Assembly (NCBI GenBank): GCA_961205875.1
Contig: OY540815.1
Coordinates: 15,065,638-15,129,637 of the forward strand
Source of the DNA: Sialis fuliginosa
Lineage: Eukaryota; Arthropoda; Insecta; Megaloptera; Sialidae
Direction of reading: 5' to 3'
Length of the DNA stretch: 64,000 nucleotides
Shown here: positions 1-11,035 of the stretch, piece after piece
How the letters are laid out: the number at the start of each line of letters is the position of its first letter
Numbering within the stretch: position 1 is the first letter of the stretch
Position numbers and translations under genes: made by a program
Notes under the pieces: model-generated
Databases searched by the model: none
What the model saw: only the letters and a program-made list of their open reading frames with translations
Told to the model about the DNA's origin: nothing

Positions 1-1735
1 CACTCGAAAGATATTTTTTTATATGATAAGTATCTTAAAGTAGTAGTTCTTTGACTTAACTAATAAAGAACACGTAATACAAAATCTGTAAGACTATTTA
101 TTTGTCTCGAGTACTGGACAATTAAAAATCCACATAAACGAACACAAACATAAAAGGTAAATGTTGTTGTCACTCAACTTGTTTACCACGTGCTCTATTT
201 TTTGTAAAACGGATTTTTCCGTGGCTGCCGAACACAAACGCGTCGCTTTATGAATGCTAAGTTTCTAGAAATGCGTTTGATGTGGCGAGCATAATAAAAC
301 TGGTGCGATATTTTCACATTAAAAAATAATAAGTATGTGTGTTGGTTTTTTGTAGATAAAGCTTTGAGGAATTTTGCTTGCGGGGAAAATCTACTATATA
401 TAACGAAGTGCCCTGACTGACTGATAATCATTTTTTTGACCATTTCCACTCATCGGAGAAACTTGAAATTTGGTATATACATTCCTTGGGGGTAAAAAAT
501 AACAACTAGTGGGCCTTTTTTGAAAAAGTTTATAAATGGGGTAACAAGGGGCACCCAATTTTTCAAAAAAAAAGTTAGAATTTTTTTATTATTTTTTTTA
601 TATTCCTTGGGCGATATAATGTAAGGTTCAAATTTCAGATTTAAAAAAAAAGAAAAAAAAAGGAAAAAAAAAGTTTTGATGTAAAAAAGTATCAAAACGA
701 AAACCGATATTAGATTTTTTTAATTTTTTTCAAATACTTTGGTTAATTGACAACCATAAACCCGTGTCTGATTTTTGAAAAAGATATGTTAAAGAGGAGA
801 AAATAAACAAAATACGTTTACATATAATGCGCTTTAAGCATTTACTAAATTAATTGCAAATGTAACTATGGATACATTATATTTTATTGATTATTTTAAA
901 AAAATTTAAATGTCAGTGGCCATTTAAAATTTTGAAGTGAACAATAAAATATAACAAAAAAGAAATATAAAGAACATAACGAATGAAAAAATATGCACAA
1001 CTCTAATGTAATATATAATTAAAATTTTCATAAATAAATTTGACAAAAAAATTGAAGACAAACAATTACAGCATTCGGACACAATTCGACCAACATTCGG
1101 CGATAGATATGTGTTCCCGGTACAAATAAAAATTAAGTATATAATGACATTTTTTTAATCTTAAGTCATTGAATTATCAATATTTTTACTTTCATAGGTA
1201 TAGGTATTTTATTATATTTATTTGTAATCATAAATATCAGAAGAATTTATATAATTTCAAATTAACATTGTAATTTTAAATGATATTATTTTAATTGTTG
1301 TTTGAAACTGTATATCTGTCATCTTTACCCAATGTACTAACCTAAAATGTACATTTACAAAATTAAAACAAGATGTTGATTTATTGCAAATTGTTACGAA
1401 AGCTTCATTCAATTGACAAGACCTATATTTGATTGTAATTAATTAATTAATTGTACAAAGGGTGTACGAGTATCTACAAGAGCTAATAATGTATTTATAT
1501 AGACACATTGATGAATTTTTGAAAGACACGAGCAGAAAAACCAAAAATGAAATTATTTTTAATATTCATAAAATGTTCAAATCATGTAAGTACATGATGT
1601 AATACAATACATGTACCAGAAGTCATAAAATAATTTTTTGTCGTTGTCATATCAGAAACAAATGTCATAATATGTATTTAGTATGCAATATATTTTCATA
1701 CGACAAGAGTTGAAAACGCATCGTAAACAAATATA
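1..1735. other. AT-rich non-coding stretch
   Basis: No gene seen. 385-640 (cgaagtgccctgactgactg, gaaacttgaaatttggtata, cattccttggg) reads like an old interspersed repeat; 560-720 is A/T homopolymer-rich. Confidence 0.6.
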
Positions 1736-2013
1736 CAGGTAATCCTCGACTTATAATTGTCTTTGTCTCTTTCTTACATGCACATATTACATAAATGAAA
1801 CAAACAGTTCCGGGAATTTCCCAAAAATGTAATTTATTATTATTTATGTAGATATTTTTGGGAACCCGCAACTGTTTGTTATGTATAGAAAATGCGATTC
1901 GCTTCACATCAAGGAAAACGTCCAAAGCAAAAATATGTACATATTGTACGTGTTAACTTACAACTTATTCTATTTACGATCGATGTTTAGAAACCTATCT
2001 CGGTTGTAAGTCG
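1736..2013. mobile_element. pogo/Tigger-like fragment
   Basis: The left end caggtaatcctcgacttata resembles the CAG-start termini of pogo/Tigger-type elements. About 270 bp later the sequence ctatctcggttgtaagtcga reads, on the other strand, as tcgacttacaaccgagatag, typical of the inside of such elements. No matching right terminus is seen, so it looks truncated. Confidence 0.4.
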
Positions 2014-3001
2014 ATATATAACGTATGTCTTATCAGTTTAAGCGTAAAAAATATCAAAGTTAATATTCAATGTTTTTAAATGCTGCGAGAAGTTCAAACA
2101 TGCTTGACTGATTTAAATTTACTTTTTTCCTTATTTTATATATTACTTACAAAATAACCAAGACGTTCCATTAAAATTTCAGGATTTGTGAAGTGTTCTG
2201 TCGTAGGAAAAGTTTAGGAAGCACTGTTCTACATCATACTTCAATATCAACCAAATTGAGTTATTGAGGGTAAAAAATATATTGAAAAAACCTCATAGAT
2301 AAACCATATTTAGTTTGTACAATAAAGTTTTAACAGGTACGATTTTTCTAAAATATCTTAAAATTAATAAAATTAAAATTGATAAAAACCCAGCTCTAAT
2401 GAATAAATAAGAAAGCACTCCATCACAGCACTATATTATTCCGTCACGGGAAAGTACCTACCATATAGGCCAGTCAGGATCCACTCAGGGCTAGCTACGT
2501 CACTGGTTACGATACTATATTATTGTTGGTTACGATATTTCATAAAACAGATATCGGTGCTTAGAATACATTGTCTGGAGGAATACGATAAAAGTTTTAA
2601 CAGATTTTTTAGCGGAAAAGAGAATTTTGTCGCTTATATATGAGATTTTTAGAATCGATAACTCAATTTCGCAAAAAGTGTATCTTACGATACTTTGCCT
2701 TGGAGGGGACGATATAGAAATAATTTAACCAGGTATGTTATAATTTAGGTATATAAAAACATAGTACCTAGCCATGGAATACGGAATTTTATAATTTACG
2801 GTTTCAATATTTTATTTTATTAATTTAGGTTACTATGATTATGTCTCTTTAAAATATTTTGTCGAACAATTAAATGATTTTTGACACATATTAACAATTA
2901 AATATTTTGAAATGCCTATATTGATTGAAAATTTAAATATGAAGAAACATTTCACATCTATGAAAGGTAAAATATCGAAATTAATTATTAGGTTTGGTGT
3001 A

Positions 3002-3077
3002 AATTTTTCGAAACACAATTTTTCGAATCACAATTTTTCAAATCAAAATTCTTCGAATGAACAATTTTTCGAAAAAT
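3002..3077 (+). repeat. Minisatellite, ~15-bp unit
   Basis: About five imperfect copies of a unit close to cacaatttttcgaat. The resulting chance translation is Asn/Ser/Phe-rich. Confidence 0.7.
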
Positions 3078-3150
3078 TTAAGTTTTATTGTTCAAATTTT
3101 AATTAGTTAATAAAATATTAAGTAAAGTAATATTTGGACATTTTACGATA

Positions 3151-4104
3151 TCCATACTAATATTATAAATGCGAAAGTGTGTTTGTCTGTCTGTTTTCTG
3201 TTTGTTACCTTTTCACGGCTAAACCGCTTTACCGATTTTGATGAAATTTGGCAGTGAGATAGCTTGCATCCCGAGGACGGACATAGGCTATTTCGTATTT
3301 TAAAAATTCAACCCCTAAGAAATTGCAAGGGGGTAGAAATTTTTTAATTTTTTTTAGTAATTATTATTTTACCCCCCGATACATATGAAGGGTTGTAAGT
3401 GGTTTTATTCGATCCGGCGGGAAAAATACCACGGGGGCGTAGGTTTTAGGGGGCAAAACAACCCTCTATCTCGCATAGGAGCCGAGATATTTACGATTTT
3501 GTATAATGAAAGAAAACTAAAAATAAGAAAAATTTAATATTTTACCCCCTGTCACATATGAAGAGTTGTAATTGATTACATTCGATCTGGCGGGCAAAAA
3601 TACTACGGAAGAGGGATTATTAGGGGGACAAAACAACCCCTTATCTTACATAGGAGTCGCGACTTATATTATAAATGCGAAAGTGTATCTCTCAGTCTGT
3701 CTATTTGTTACCTGTTCACGACTAAACTGCTTTACCGATTTTGATGAAATTTGGCAGTGAGATGGCTTACATCCCAAGGACGGATTAAGGCTATTTCATA
3801 TCTCGAAAATTCAACCCCTAAGGAATTGCAAGGGGGAGGAAAATTTTAAATTTTTTTTAGTAATTAATATTTTACCCGTTACATATGAAGGGTTGTAAGT
3901 GGTTTTATTCGATCCAGCGGGAAAAATACCACGGGGGTGGGGGTTTTAGGGCGGAAAAACCCCTCTATCTCGCATAGGAGCCGACACATTTACGATTTTG
4001 TATAATTAAAGAAAACTAAAAATAAGATAAATTTAATATTTTACCCCCTGTCACATATGAAGGGTTTCGAAATCCACGCGAGCGAAGTCGCGGGTAGCAG
4101 CTAG
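3151..4104 (+). mobile_element. Non-autonomous Helitron with internal duplication
   Basis: The element starts TCCATACTAATATTATAAAT directly after A (3150) and ends CTAG directly before T (4105), the A^T insertion signature of Helitrons. A CGCGA/TCGCG hairpin (4076-4092 region) lies about 8 bases before CTAG. The body carries the familiar arthropod motif 'ataaatgcgaaagtgtg...gtctgtctg...ccgattttgatgaaatttgg'. It is 954 bp long and encodes no Rep/helicase. Inside, a ~506-bp unit beginning at 3161 is repeated from 3667 with small deletions. Confidence 0.88.
3161..4070 (+). repeat. 506-bp tandem duplication inside the Helitron
   Basis: The motif tattataaatgcgaaagtgt occurs at 3161 and again at 3667. 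Matching blocks follow in the same order: ccgattttgatgaaatttgg, cccctaaggaattgcaaggg, ttcgatccggcgggaaaaat, catatgaagggttg. The second copy is shorter at its end, where it runs into the element's 3' hairpin. Confidence 0.85.
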
Positions 4105-6755
4105 TTATATATATAATTTTAAAATTATCTACAAATTTAAATGTGACTCATATAAAAATACTAGATAAACTGCTCAGGGATGATTGAGAATTAATAATAT
4201 TTAAGAATTTCAATTTCTAATTACATAGTTAAATTAGTTAACAAAAAAAACCTAAATAGGCGATCTTGAAGGTTTTTGGCTCCATTATGTTAGGTTTTCG
4301 AAGTGTTTTAACCTGAAATTACCAAAAACGATTTTGATCATATTTACGAAATTATTTCGAAAGAGATAAATTTTCTTATATTTTTGTTCGCGGAACAAAT
4401 AGTACCGACTTTTAAAAAATATTCTGAGGTAAAATGAACTGTATAAATTAAAAAAATTAATAAAATCAATTTAAATTCAGTATCATCGTATTTTATTTAT
4501 TTAATGAATACCAAAAAGAAAATTCTTTACATTTTTTATTATATTTAACGTCATTGTTTAACACCATGAAAACATATCTCGATTGTCCACGTTCAAAATC
4601 TTTTCAGAAAAATGCCCAGCGTGATAAAATCTGCATACAATCGTTTACTTTTTCTGGGGACATTATCTTTATAATAAAAAATATTTATTTATTATTTACG
4701 TACCAATTTACAATCAATAACTGTGAATAAAGTGAATGTTTAATAAGACAATAATAAAAAAAATAACGTTCGAAAAATAAAAAAAAATTTAACGAGCTAA
4801 AACATAAACATAATTAATAAACTGTGACATATTTTTCATTAACCGTACGATGAAAAAGCGCGATAATAATTTTCGTAACCCCCTGATTTAAATTACCTAA
4901 ACAAAGGTTTCATCAACATTTAAAAACACACCATTTTAATTGATGCTGTAATTAATTAGAATTTTGAACTGGATTTAATTGCCAGTATTTCAATCATATT
5001 TCAATCACCTTCAATTTACTCATTTATGAATAATATAAACTATAGGTATATAAGCCTTAATAAATATACTTTTTTATAATTGGTCTTTATTGTAATTCCC
5101 CAATATCCTTTATAGGAAATACTTAAAACTTAGTGTCTTGGATTCTTGTTTAATTAAATGTACTAAATTAGAAATATTTGTTTACTGTCATTACTGAATC
5201 GTAATATATACATATACAGTTAACAGTAAAACTACATAATTTGATGATAATTGGCCAATGAGTGTCAAAATGGTGGACATTTAAACTAATTATTAATTTA
5301 ATGTAATTTATTTATTAATTATTATATTATCATGGCATCTGTTTTACATTGTTTCAAATTTTATAATTCTTTATTTTATAACTTTTGTGTCGTAGTACGT
5401 TATTAGTCATTAGCAAGTGTCAATCACTGGGTGCCTATAACTCATTACTGGAAAAATAACAAACAAAATAAAAGGCAATAATTTAAAAAACAACCTATAT
5501 TTGCGGACTTTAGTAATTAAATTGATTTAATAAAGAGGTACTTGTTTTATTAGTAACATGAATTAATGAGAATTACAAAAAAAGAAGCACATCAATCCCT
5601 AAAAACAGTATACTTTGCTCTTGAAGCATCCAAGACTGATGCCAGTAACTTATATTACATAATAAAATGTCTAATATAGACAATATATTCAGGATACTTA
5701 ATTATGTATTATCAAACATTACAGGAAGAAGTTATAACTTGCACCAAGAAGTCAAATGTTATAGTATTTAAGATCACAAATTTATTCAACAACCAGTTTT
5801 TACTTTCTTCTTATAAAAGTTATAACTCGCGCCAACTATCTCTTAATTTATTTTCGAAGACACATATCTCAGAGCTATGTGGATAATAGAATTGTAATTA
5901 TCACAGCCACACAAAAAAGGTAGAGAACTTTTTCAGAGACCATTGTAGTTTTGTGTATTTTGAGGTGCTGAATCAGAATGTGGGGCCAAACTAGCACATT
6001 ATTTGATTAATTTTGAAAATAACCCCGAAAAATCAAATTAAGTCTGCCAACTACTGTCTGGAATATGAATGTCTATCTATGATCTATGACTTCAAAGCTC
6101 TGAGATATTTGAGTTCATTGGTTAAAATAACACATCCTATACATATCATCGTCAATGAAAATATACTAACAATATCTTCTTTAGGCAATTTAAACAAAAA
6201 CAAAATTAGACGACGCCTTTATACGAGTACATACTATTTGTTGGTAATTAAGATTTTAATATTATGTACATTTTACAAATTACATATCCCATATCCATCT
6301 TATTATACAATATTACATATATTATTAACAATATTATATATCCGTTAATTGTCTGACAAACAAAGCGAGTACACAACACCTTGCAATAGAGTGCCAAGTA
6401 AATTCTGAAGTGTCTTACCGTAAGCATTAATTGTTTACCTGATCTCGCATATGCAAACATTATTATAATGTTATGTATACCCACATCTCGAAGACCTAGT
6501 TAGTAAATTTATAGCGCACAATGACATATTGAAATATTAAGTTATAAATAAGCTTTTGTAAGTACATGGGATCAACTTTATTATTGTTATTTTGTTGAAA
6601 CGTATATTAAATATAATACGAGTATATTTATGCTAGGTATACAGGGTGCCTGACTTTTCATTGTCTACCTTATATCTGCTAAAATATTGGACATACAAAA
6701 AAAAGTTTAATTAGAAACATGTCAAATAAAAGTTGATCTACAAAATGGTGCACGT
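4105..6755. other. Non-coding stretch around repeat copy A
   Basis: No gene seen outside the repeat at 5113-5652. The 111-codon frame at 6013-6348 has no family resemblance and is compositionally like the flanks. acagggtgcctgac at ~6650 resembles a transposon end. Confidence 0.5.
5113..5652 (+). repeat. ~540-bp dispersed repeat, copy A
   Basis: Shares long stretches with the copy at 29098-29623: aaattagaaat...tttactgtcattactg in the left part and agtaacatgaatt...tactttgctc...caagactg.tgcca at the right end. The left terminus is decayed. In the better copies the termini are inverted (aaggtactggtaccagt / actggtaccagtacctt), so it is a MITE-like element. Confidence 0.7.
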
Positions 6756-7130
6756 ATTGCTTCCTCGAAATATCGAAGATACGAGAAGCTATGTGATCGT
6801 TTCAGATTGAGACAAAAAAATGTTCTCCGATTTCAAAATTTTAAATTGATTTATCCGTTTCACGTCAAGGCAAACACTTTTCGTTCCGTGTCTGTCTGTC
6901 TGTCCGTCCGTGTGTCTGTTCGTCCGTATGTCCGTCTGTCCCCTGAATCCTTATCACACGCATAACTCATGAATCACTGAACCGATATTATTGAAACTTG
7001 GTCGGATGGTTGGGTCTGGCTTGTGGACGGTCCCATTTCAAAATCATCAAAATCGTGTGTAAGGGGGAAGGGTGACACCCCAAAATATTTCTTTTTTCAA
7101 GATATCTCAAGAACGACACATGTTACGTGA
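6756..7130 (+). repeat. GTCTG-rich interspersed repeat, copy 1
   Basis: Order of blocks: attgcttcctcgaaatatcg, gatacgagaagct, gagacaaaaaaatgttctcc, a tgtctgtctgtccgtccg run, tcacacgcataactcatgaa, gtgtgtaagggggaagggtg, agatatctcaagaacgacac, atgttacgt. Other copies are at 21665, 47639 and 61594. No coding capacity; family identity unknown. Confidence 0.8.
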
Positions 7131-7585
7131 AAATTTTATAGAATATTTTTAAAATTATCAAACTATTATTATAAAGTGATGTGAGCAATATAATTTTTTG
7201 TAGCATTTATGTGCCTATTCTTTTTGAGAAAATGTAAATAAATAGTATCAATGAGAATAAAGACTTTTAAATCATTATGTATAATATATGTTTGTATTGT
7301 AATACTAAAATTTAAACTATTTAGGATCGATCTGAAACTATGTAGACCAATAAATTACCTTGTTAGAGAATAGTTCAAGTTTGTAAATTATAATCATAGT
7401 TAAAATTAACCTACAAGATACTAATTTTGAAATATTTGATCTCGTATATTTAAAAAAATAATGTTTAAAATAATACCCAAAGTAAAATCATTTTCTATCG
7501 AAAATTTTGCAAAACAAACTTCAAATTTTCCATATATAAAAATAAAATCCACTAACATAAATCCAACAAACATAGTAATGATATA

Positions 7586-8107
7586 TATTTGAAATTTAAA
7601 AGTTGACAGTATGTTAAATGAATTCTAAAGGTAATTCAACCAACTAAAAATATATATATAGATGACTAACAGAAAAACCAAATCACTTGACTACTGTGGG
7701 TTTCGTAAATGTCACCTGCTCTGATAATTTCAGAGCAACATTCTTTCTTTCCATTATCCTATTTGAAATTTAAAAGTTGACAGTATGTTAAATGAATTCT
7801 AAAGGTAATTCAACCAACTAAAAATATATATATAGATGACTAACAGAAAAACCAAATCACTTGACTACTGTGGGTTTCGTAAATGTCACCTGCTCTGATA
7901 ATTTCAGAGCAACATTCTTTCTTTCCATTATCCTATTTGAAATTTAAAAGTTGACAGTATGTTAAATGAATTCTAAAGGTAATTCAACCAACTAAATATA
8001 TATATAGATGACTAACAGAAAAAAACCAAATCACTTGACTACTGTGGGTTTTGTAAATGTCACCTGCTCTGATAATTTCAGAGCAACATTCTTTCTTTCC
8101 ATTATCC
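7586..8107 (+). repeat. Tandem array, 3 x 174 bp
   Basis: Three adjacent copies start at 7586, 7760 and 7934. Copies 1 and 2 appear identical. Copy 3 differs by a 2-base loss in an AT run, a 2-base gain in an A run and one C-to-T change, so the array is young. Each unit holds a perfect 7-bp stem hairpin (gctctga-taatt-tcagagc, first at 7718-7736) and a short (AT)n run. No ORF. Confidence 0.95.
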
Positions 8108-8393
8108 TCGGATAGGGATCGTTAATACTAACTGTATGTTGTCAAATTAATGCTAATAATAATTATTAAAATACTATAAATTGTATATATAGGACATTTT
8201 ATATATTATATCTATGTATTAATTACATATTTTTTTCTTGTTTCAGGTATGAATTTAATGATTGCTGTATTATTGGTGAGTTAATATTTTGTTGAGTGTA
8301 CCATTGTAAAAAAAAGACTTTAATTCATATAATAAAAAAGTTCAAGTAATACATTACACTAAAGTTATTTTTTATGTACATTCATATAACTCT

Positions 8394-8734
8394 CCGGGAA
8401 AAAATAGATTAGATCTATGTATATCAAATTAGATTTAAATTTCTCAAAATTTTGATCTTTGTCGATTAGAATAGATCTACTATACGTAGATCAAAAATTT
8501 CATTCGGCCATCTTTGGTTTTTAGATCTATGTACATTTGTATAGATCTACATAGTTGATTTAAGAAGATTTATGTAAATCTACGTAGATCTGTCCAAAAA
8601 TGTAGATCTACAGAGATTTCTTCAGATTTTTCTATTTTTTCTCGAGTATATCTAATAAAGTCTAAGTAGATCTTAGACTTCCGTAGATCTATTCCGAAAT
8701 TAGGATCTACGTAGATCTAATCTATTTTTCTCGG
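8394..8734. mobile_element. Foldback MITE rich in AGATCT palindromes
   Basis: Imperfect terminal inverted repeats (ccgggaaaaaatagattaga / tctaatctatttttctcgg) enclose 341 bp. Nearly all of that is built from variants of agatctacgtagatct in both orientations. No ORF. No clear target-site duplication was seen. Confidence 0.8.
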
Positions 8735-8838
8735 TTTTGTAAATCGGTGTCAAATAATATTTTACCATATTTCATTCAAAATAGTATTCCTATTTTATTT
8801 TATGCTTGTTCTCTAAAAGCTTTTCGTTTTATGTTAAA

Positions 8839-9006
8839 CTTGATATAAAATTAATTAATGAAAGTGACGTATATTTGTGTTTTTGTTTAAAATGATGTAA
8901 TTATATAAGGTCGGCGCTAGAAAAAGACAACTGATGATGTTTGTCTTAATATTTCGATTTTGACCTTTACGGTGGTAGACGACTTCTGAAGCCCATAGTA
9001 CATTAC
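8839..9006 (+). repeat. Dispersed repeat pair, copy 1
   Basis: Matches 33442-33627: cttgatataaaattaattaa, cgtatatttgtgttttt, aaaatgatgtaa, gatgatgtttgtcttaat, gacgacttctgaagcccata. The family is unknown and no terminal inverted repeats were noticed. Confidence 0.75.
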
Positions 9007-10486
9007 TGTACATATATGCAGTATGTATGTATAAGTATATAGTTAATGTGTGTATTCAAGTAAAATAGTTAGTATCGATGTAAAGGAAAGGGGAGGAATG
9101 TAAAATTCACAATAAAACTTTACCACGTTTAAACTTTGTTAAACAAACTTGCTGCAAAATCTCATTATGTATTTACTTACTGCTTTTTAGGTCAATTATA
9201 AATAAATTATTCAGGTTATTTATATATATAACGAAATTATGCATTATTTATAATTAGTTGAACCCATTAAGAATTGCATGATATTAAATTTTATTGTATA
9301 TTGTTTAGAAACAAAAACGACCTGGTAACCATAAGACTTTTTTGTAAAATATAATGAAGGAATGAATACCTGGAAAATGTTTTTTTATATTGGAAAATTA
9401 GATAGAGTATAAATTATAGATAATAATTTATAAAACCTTCATTATTTTATTCCTTCAAGGAATTAAAATTTCATAATTGTAAGTTTCGCCATTTTCACTG
9501 TAGAGCTTTCACAGACCGACAGACATAGAAATAATTGAGGCAAGTCATACCTACGTAATCAGGAACCTTCGAAACATATAATTCCGTTGAAATATGGAGT
9601 TTTAAGATTAGGTACTGTATACTTCATTATACAGAATATTTTACATAAAAAAAGTAAAAATATTTATATAAATAACATTATCTATCGTACCAACATTGCA
9701 AACGAGTCAATTATAATTTGAGCGGCAATTTTTTAATTAAACATTTTTTGTAGGATCCTATTTTATACCTCCAGACTACAAAAAATTAATACAAATTATA
9801 ACGACTCAACAAAAGAAACTAATTTATGGTTGAAAGGGACCGAGGAAAAACAAATATTAATATTTCTTGTTTACTAACAATTATATACATACATATACTA
9901 TATATATACATACATGCAGTGAACACTTTTTGTTCACCGTTGTTAAACTGTAGCAGTTAGAAGTACCGGTTTTAATTCTTGATTAGTTTTTTGTAGCACA
10001 AAGTACAAGGATAATTGTATTTTTTGTCGATATTGAAACGCATAAACTAATTACATAAATAAACTTCAGTAATAAATAACGGTGTACTGAAATACATTGG
10101 TATTCAATACTAACTAACAACAATTATTTACAAAATTAATTGGTATACTAATGAAATGTCGAAATCCGAAATAATTACATTGTGTACATGAAGTAGAAAT
10201 ATTTTAACCGGTAATATAATTGCAAATTTGTTTTCTGTTTTAATGATACTAGTACTGTTTATTTACTTAATGGAATGGATTTTTTAAATTGGGTTTAATG
10301 AAAAATTAAATTATTGATTTAATATAAAATTAACAAATTACAGTACTTACTTTAATTATAAATCTTGAAATTATAATTATTTCTGTAAGCTATAATTTTT
10401 TTCTCAGTTTGTTGATTATTGTTTATCTTAATTAACCAAAGAAATACTGATACGACCCTGAATAATTCATAGTCGTAAAAATATCT
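9007..10486. other. AT-rich non-coding stretch left of the CpG island
   Basis: Nothing gene-like seen. If the CpG island is a leftward promoter, this would be its first intron. Confidence 0.5.
9919..9937. repeat. Small perfect hairpin
   Basis: GTGAACA-ctttt-TGTTCAC, a 7-bp stem, next to a TATATATACATACATG run. No function inferred. Confidence 0.6.
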
Positions 10487-10557
10487 TTAAATGCATTTTG
10501 ATGTAAGATCTTTACGTATACACGACCCTACGCAGGTACCGACTTCAACACATGCTC

Positions 10558-10565
10558 TGACGTCA
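10558..10565. promoter_or_regulatory. CRE-like octamer TGACGTCA (first)
   Basis: Perfect palindromic cAMP-response element, the binding site of CREB/ATF-type bZIP factors, at the left end of the CpG island. The paired second copy 366 bp away makes chance occurrence less likely than for a single site. Confidence 0.5.
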
Positions 10566-10782
10566 CTCGCTGTGCCGGACAGTGGTTTGCATACAGAAGG
10601 GTGTCTGTTTGCTGTAAACACCCCCTGACGCACCCGCCAAGAATCGTGCCAAATATCGATTTGTGGTCCCAATGGTGACAATATCCAAAAATTGTACCAT
10701 ATCGTGGGAATACGCTCCACTCAGACTGATGCAACACTACTGCCCACACCCCGTGCGCTCCTGAGTTATCGTGTAAAATTTG

Positions 10783-10817
10783 TTTAAAAGCTGGACGAAA
10801 ATCGTAAACAATTCAGT
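10783..10817 (+). promoter_or_regulatory. Plus-strand core promoter candidate (TATA-like + Inr)
   Basis: TTTAAAAG at 10783-10790 is followed by the insect initiator TCAGT at 10813-10817. Spacing is about 32 bp from the start of the TATA-like box to the initiator A, which is textbook. A start here would read through the CpG island toward the neuroligin exon. No consensus splice donor follows on this strand. Confidence 0.3.
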
Positions 10818-10832
10818 ACACCAGGACTCCTT

Positions 10833-11031
10833 ACTCGCCGACGATCAACCCACGGATGCCGCCAGCCCGATTCGCACACGGACGCCCACGACGCCGACGC
10901 ATCCGCCGTCGCATACGTCTGAGTGACGTCACCTCCCTCGTGACCCCACCACACGACGCCCCGCCGTCACTATCTCGCTGAGGCTTCCACGGTCACCCGT
11001 ATCTTGGACGCGCATCATCCCTCCAAACTGA
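10833..11031 (-). promoter_or_regulatory. Minus-strand non-coding first exon candidate (Inr to donor)
   Basis: On the minus strand TCAGT (11031-11027) marks a possible start, with an AT-rich TATATTAG about 30-40 bp upstream. After about 195 bp of CpG-dense sequence comes the donor cga|gtaagg, with the last exon base at 10835 and GT at 10834-10833. The exon edges match the densest GC block. The short ORFs in it would be upstream ORFs or a short N-terminus. The leftward gene is unknown. Confidence 0.3.
10924..10931. promoter_or_regulatory. CRE-like octamer TGACGTCA (second)
   Basis: Second perfect CRE octamer, inside the densest CpG block. It lies about 100 bp downstream of the plus-strand initiator candidate and about 100 bp inside the minus-strand first-exon candidate. 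Function is inferred from sequence only. Confidence 0.5.
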
Positions 11032-11035
11032 AGAT

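Larger units (their letters stand above)
10487..11035. promoter_or_regulatory. CpG-rich island, probable promoter/5' exon region
   Basis: About 550 bp of GC-rich, CpG-dense sequence (densest 10840-11020) stand alone in very AT-rich DNA. The island holds two perfect TGACGTCA octamers and initiator-like TCAGT motifs on both strands. On the minus strand it has a strong donor (cga|gtaagg) directly bounding the densest block. No convincing long ORF is present; the short arginine-rich frames on both strands reflect the repeated CGN codons. I read it as a promoter with a non-coding first exon, most likely transcribed to the left. A plus-strand role as the neuroligin promoter, 29 kb upstream of the exon, is possible, but no good plus-strand donor is visible in it. 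Confidence 0.55.

Noticed and set aside
6013-6348. 111-codon frame with a hydrophobic end
   Set aside because: It does not start with ATG (TTG), and its Ile/Leu/Tyr-rich tail is what TA-rich DNA encodes by chance.
7586-8107. CRISPR-like array
   Set aside because: The units are contiguous tandem copies with no variable spacers, in a eukaryotic context.
10487-10749. Two minus-strand ORFs in the CpG island
   Set aside because: Overlapping frames of similar length with no resemblance to proteins; GC-rich DNA has few stops, so such ORFs are expected.
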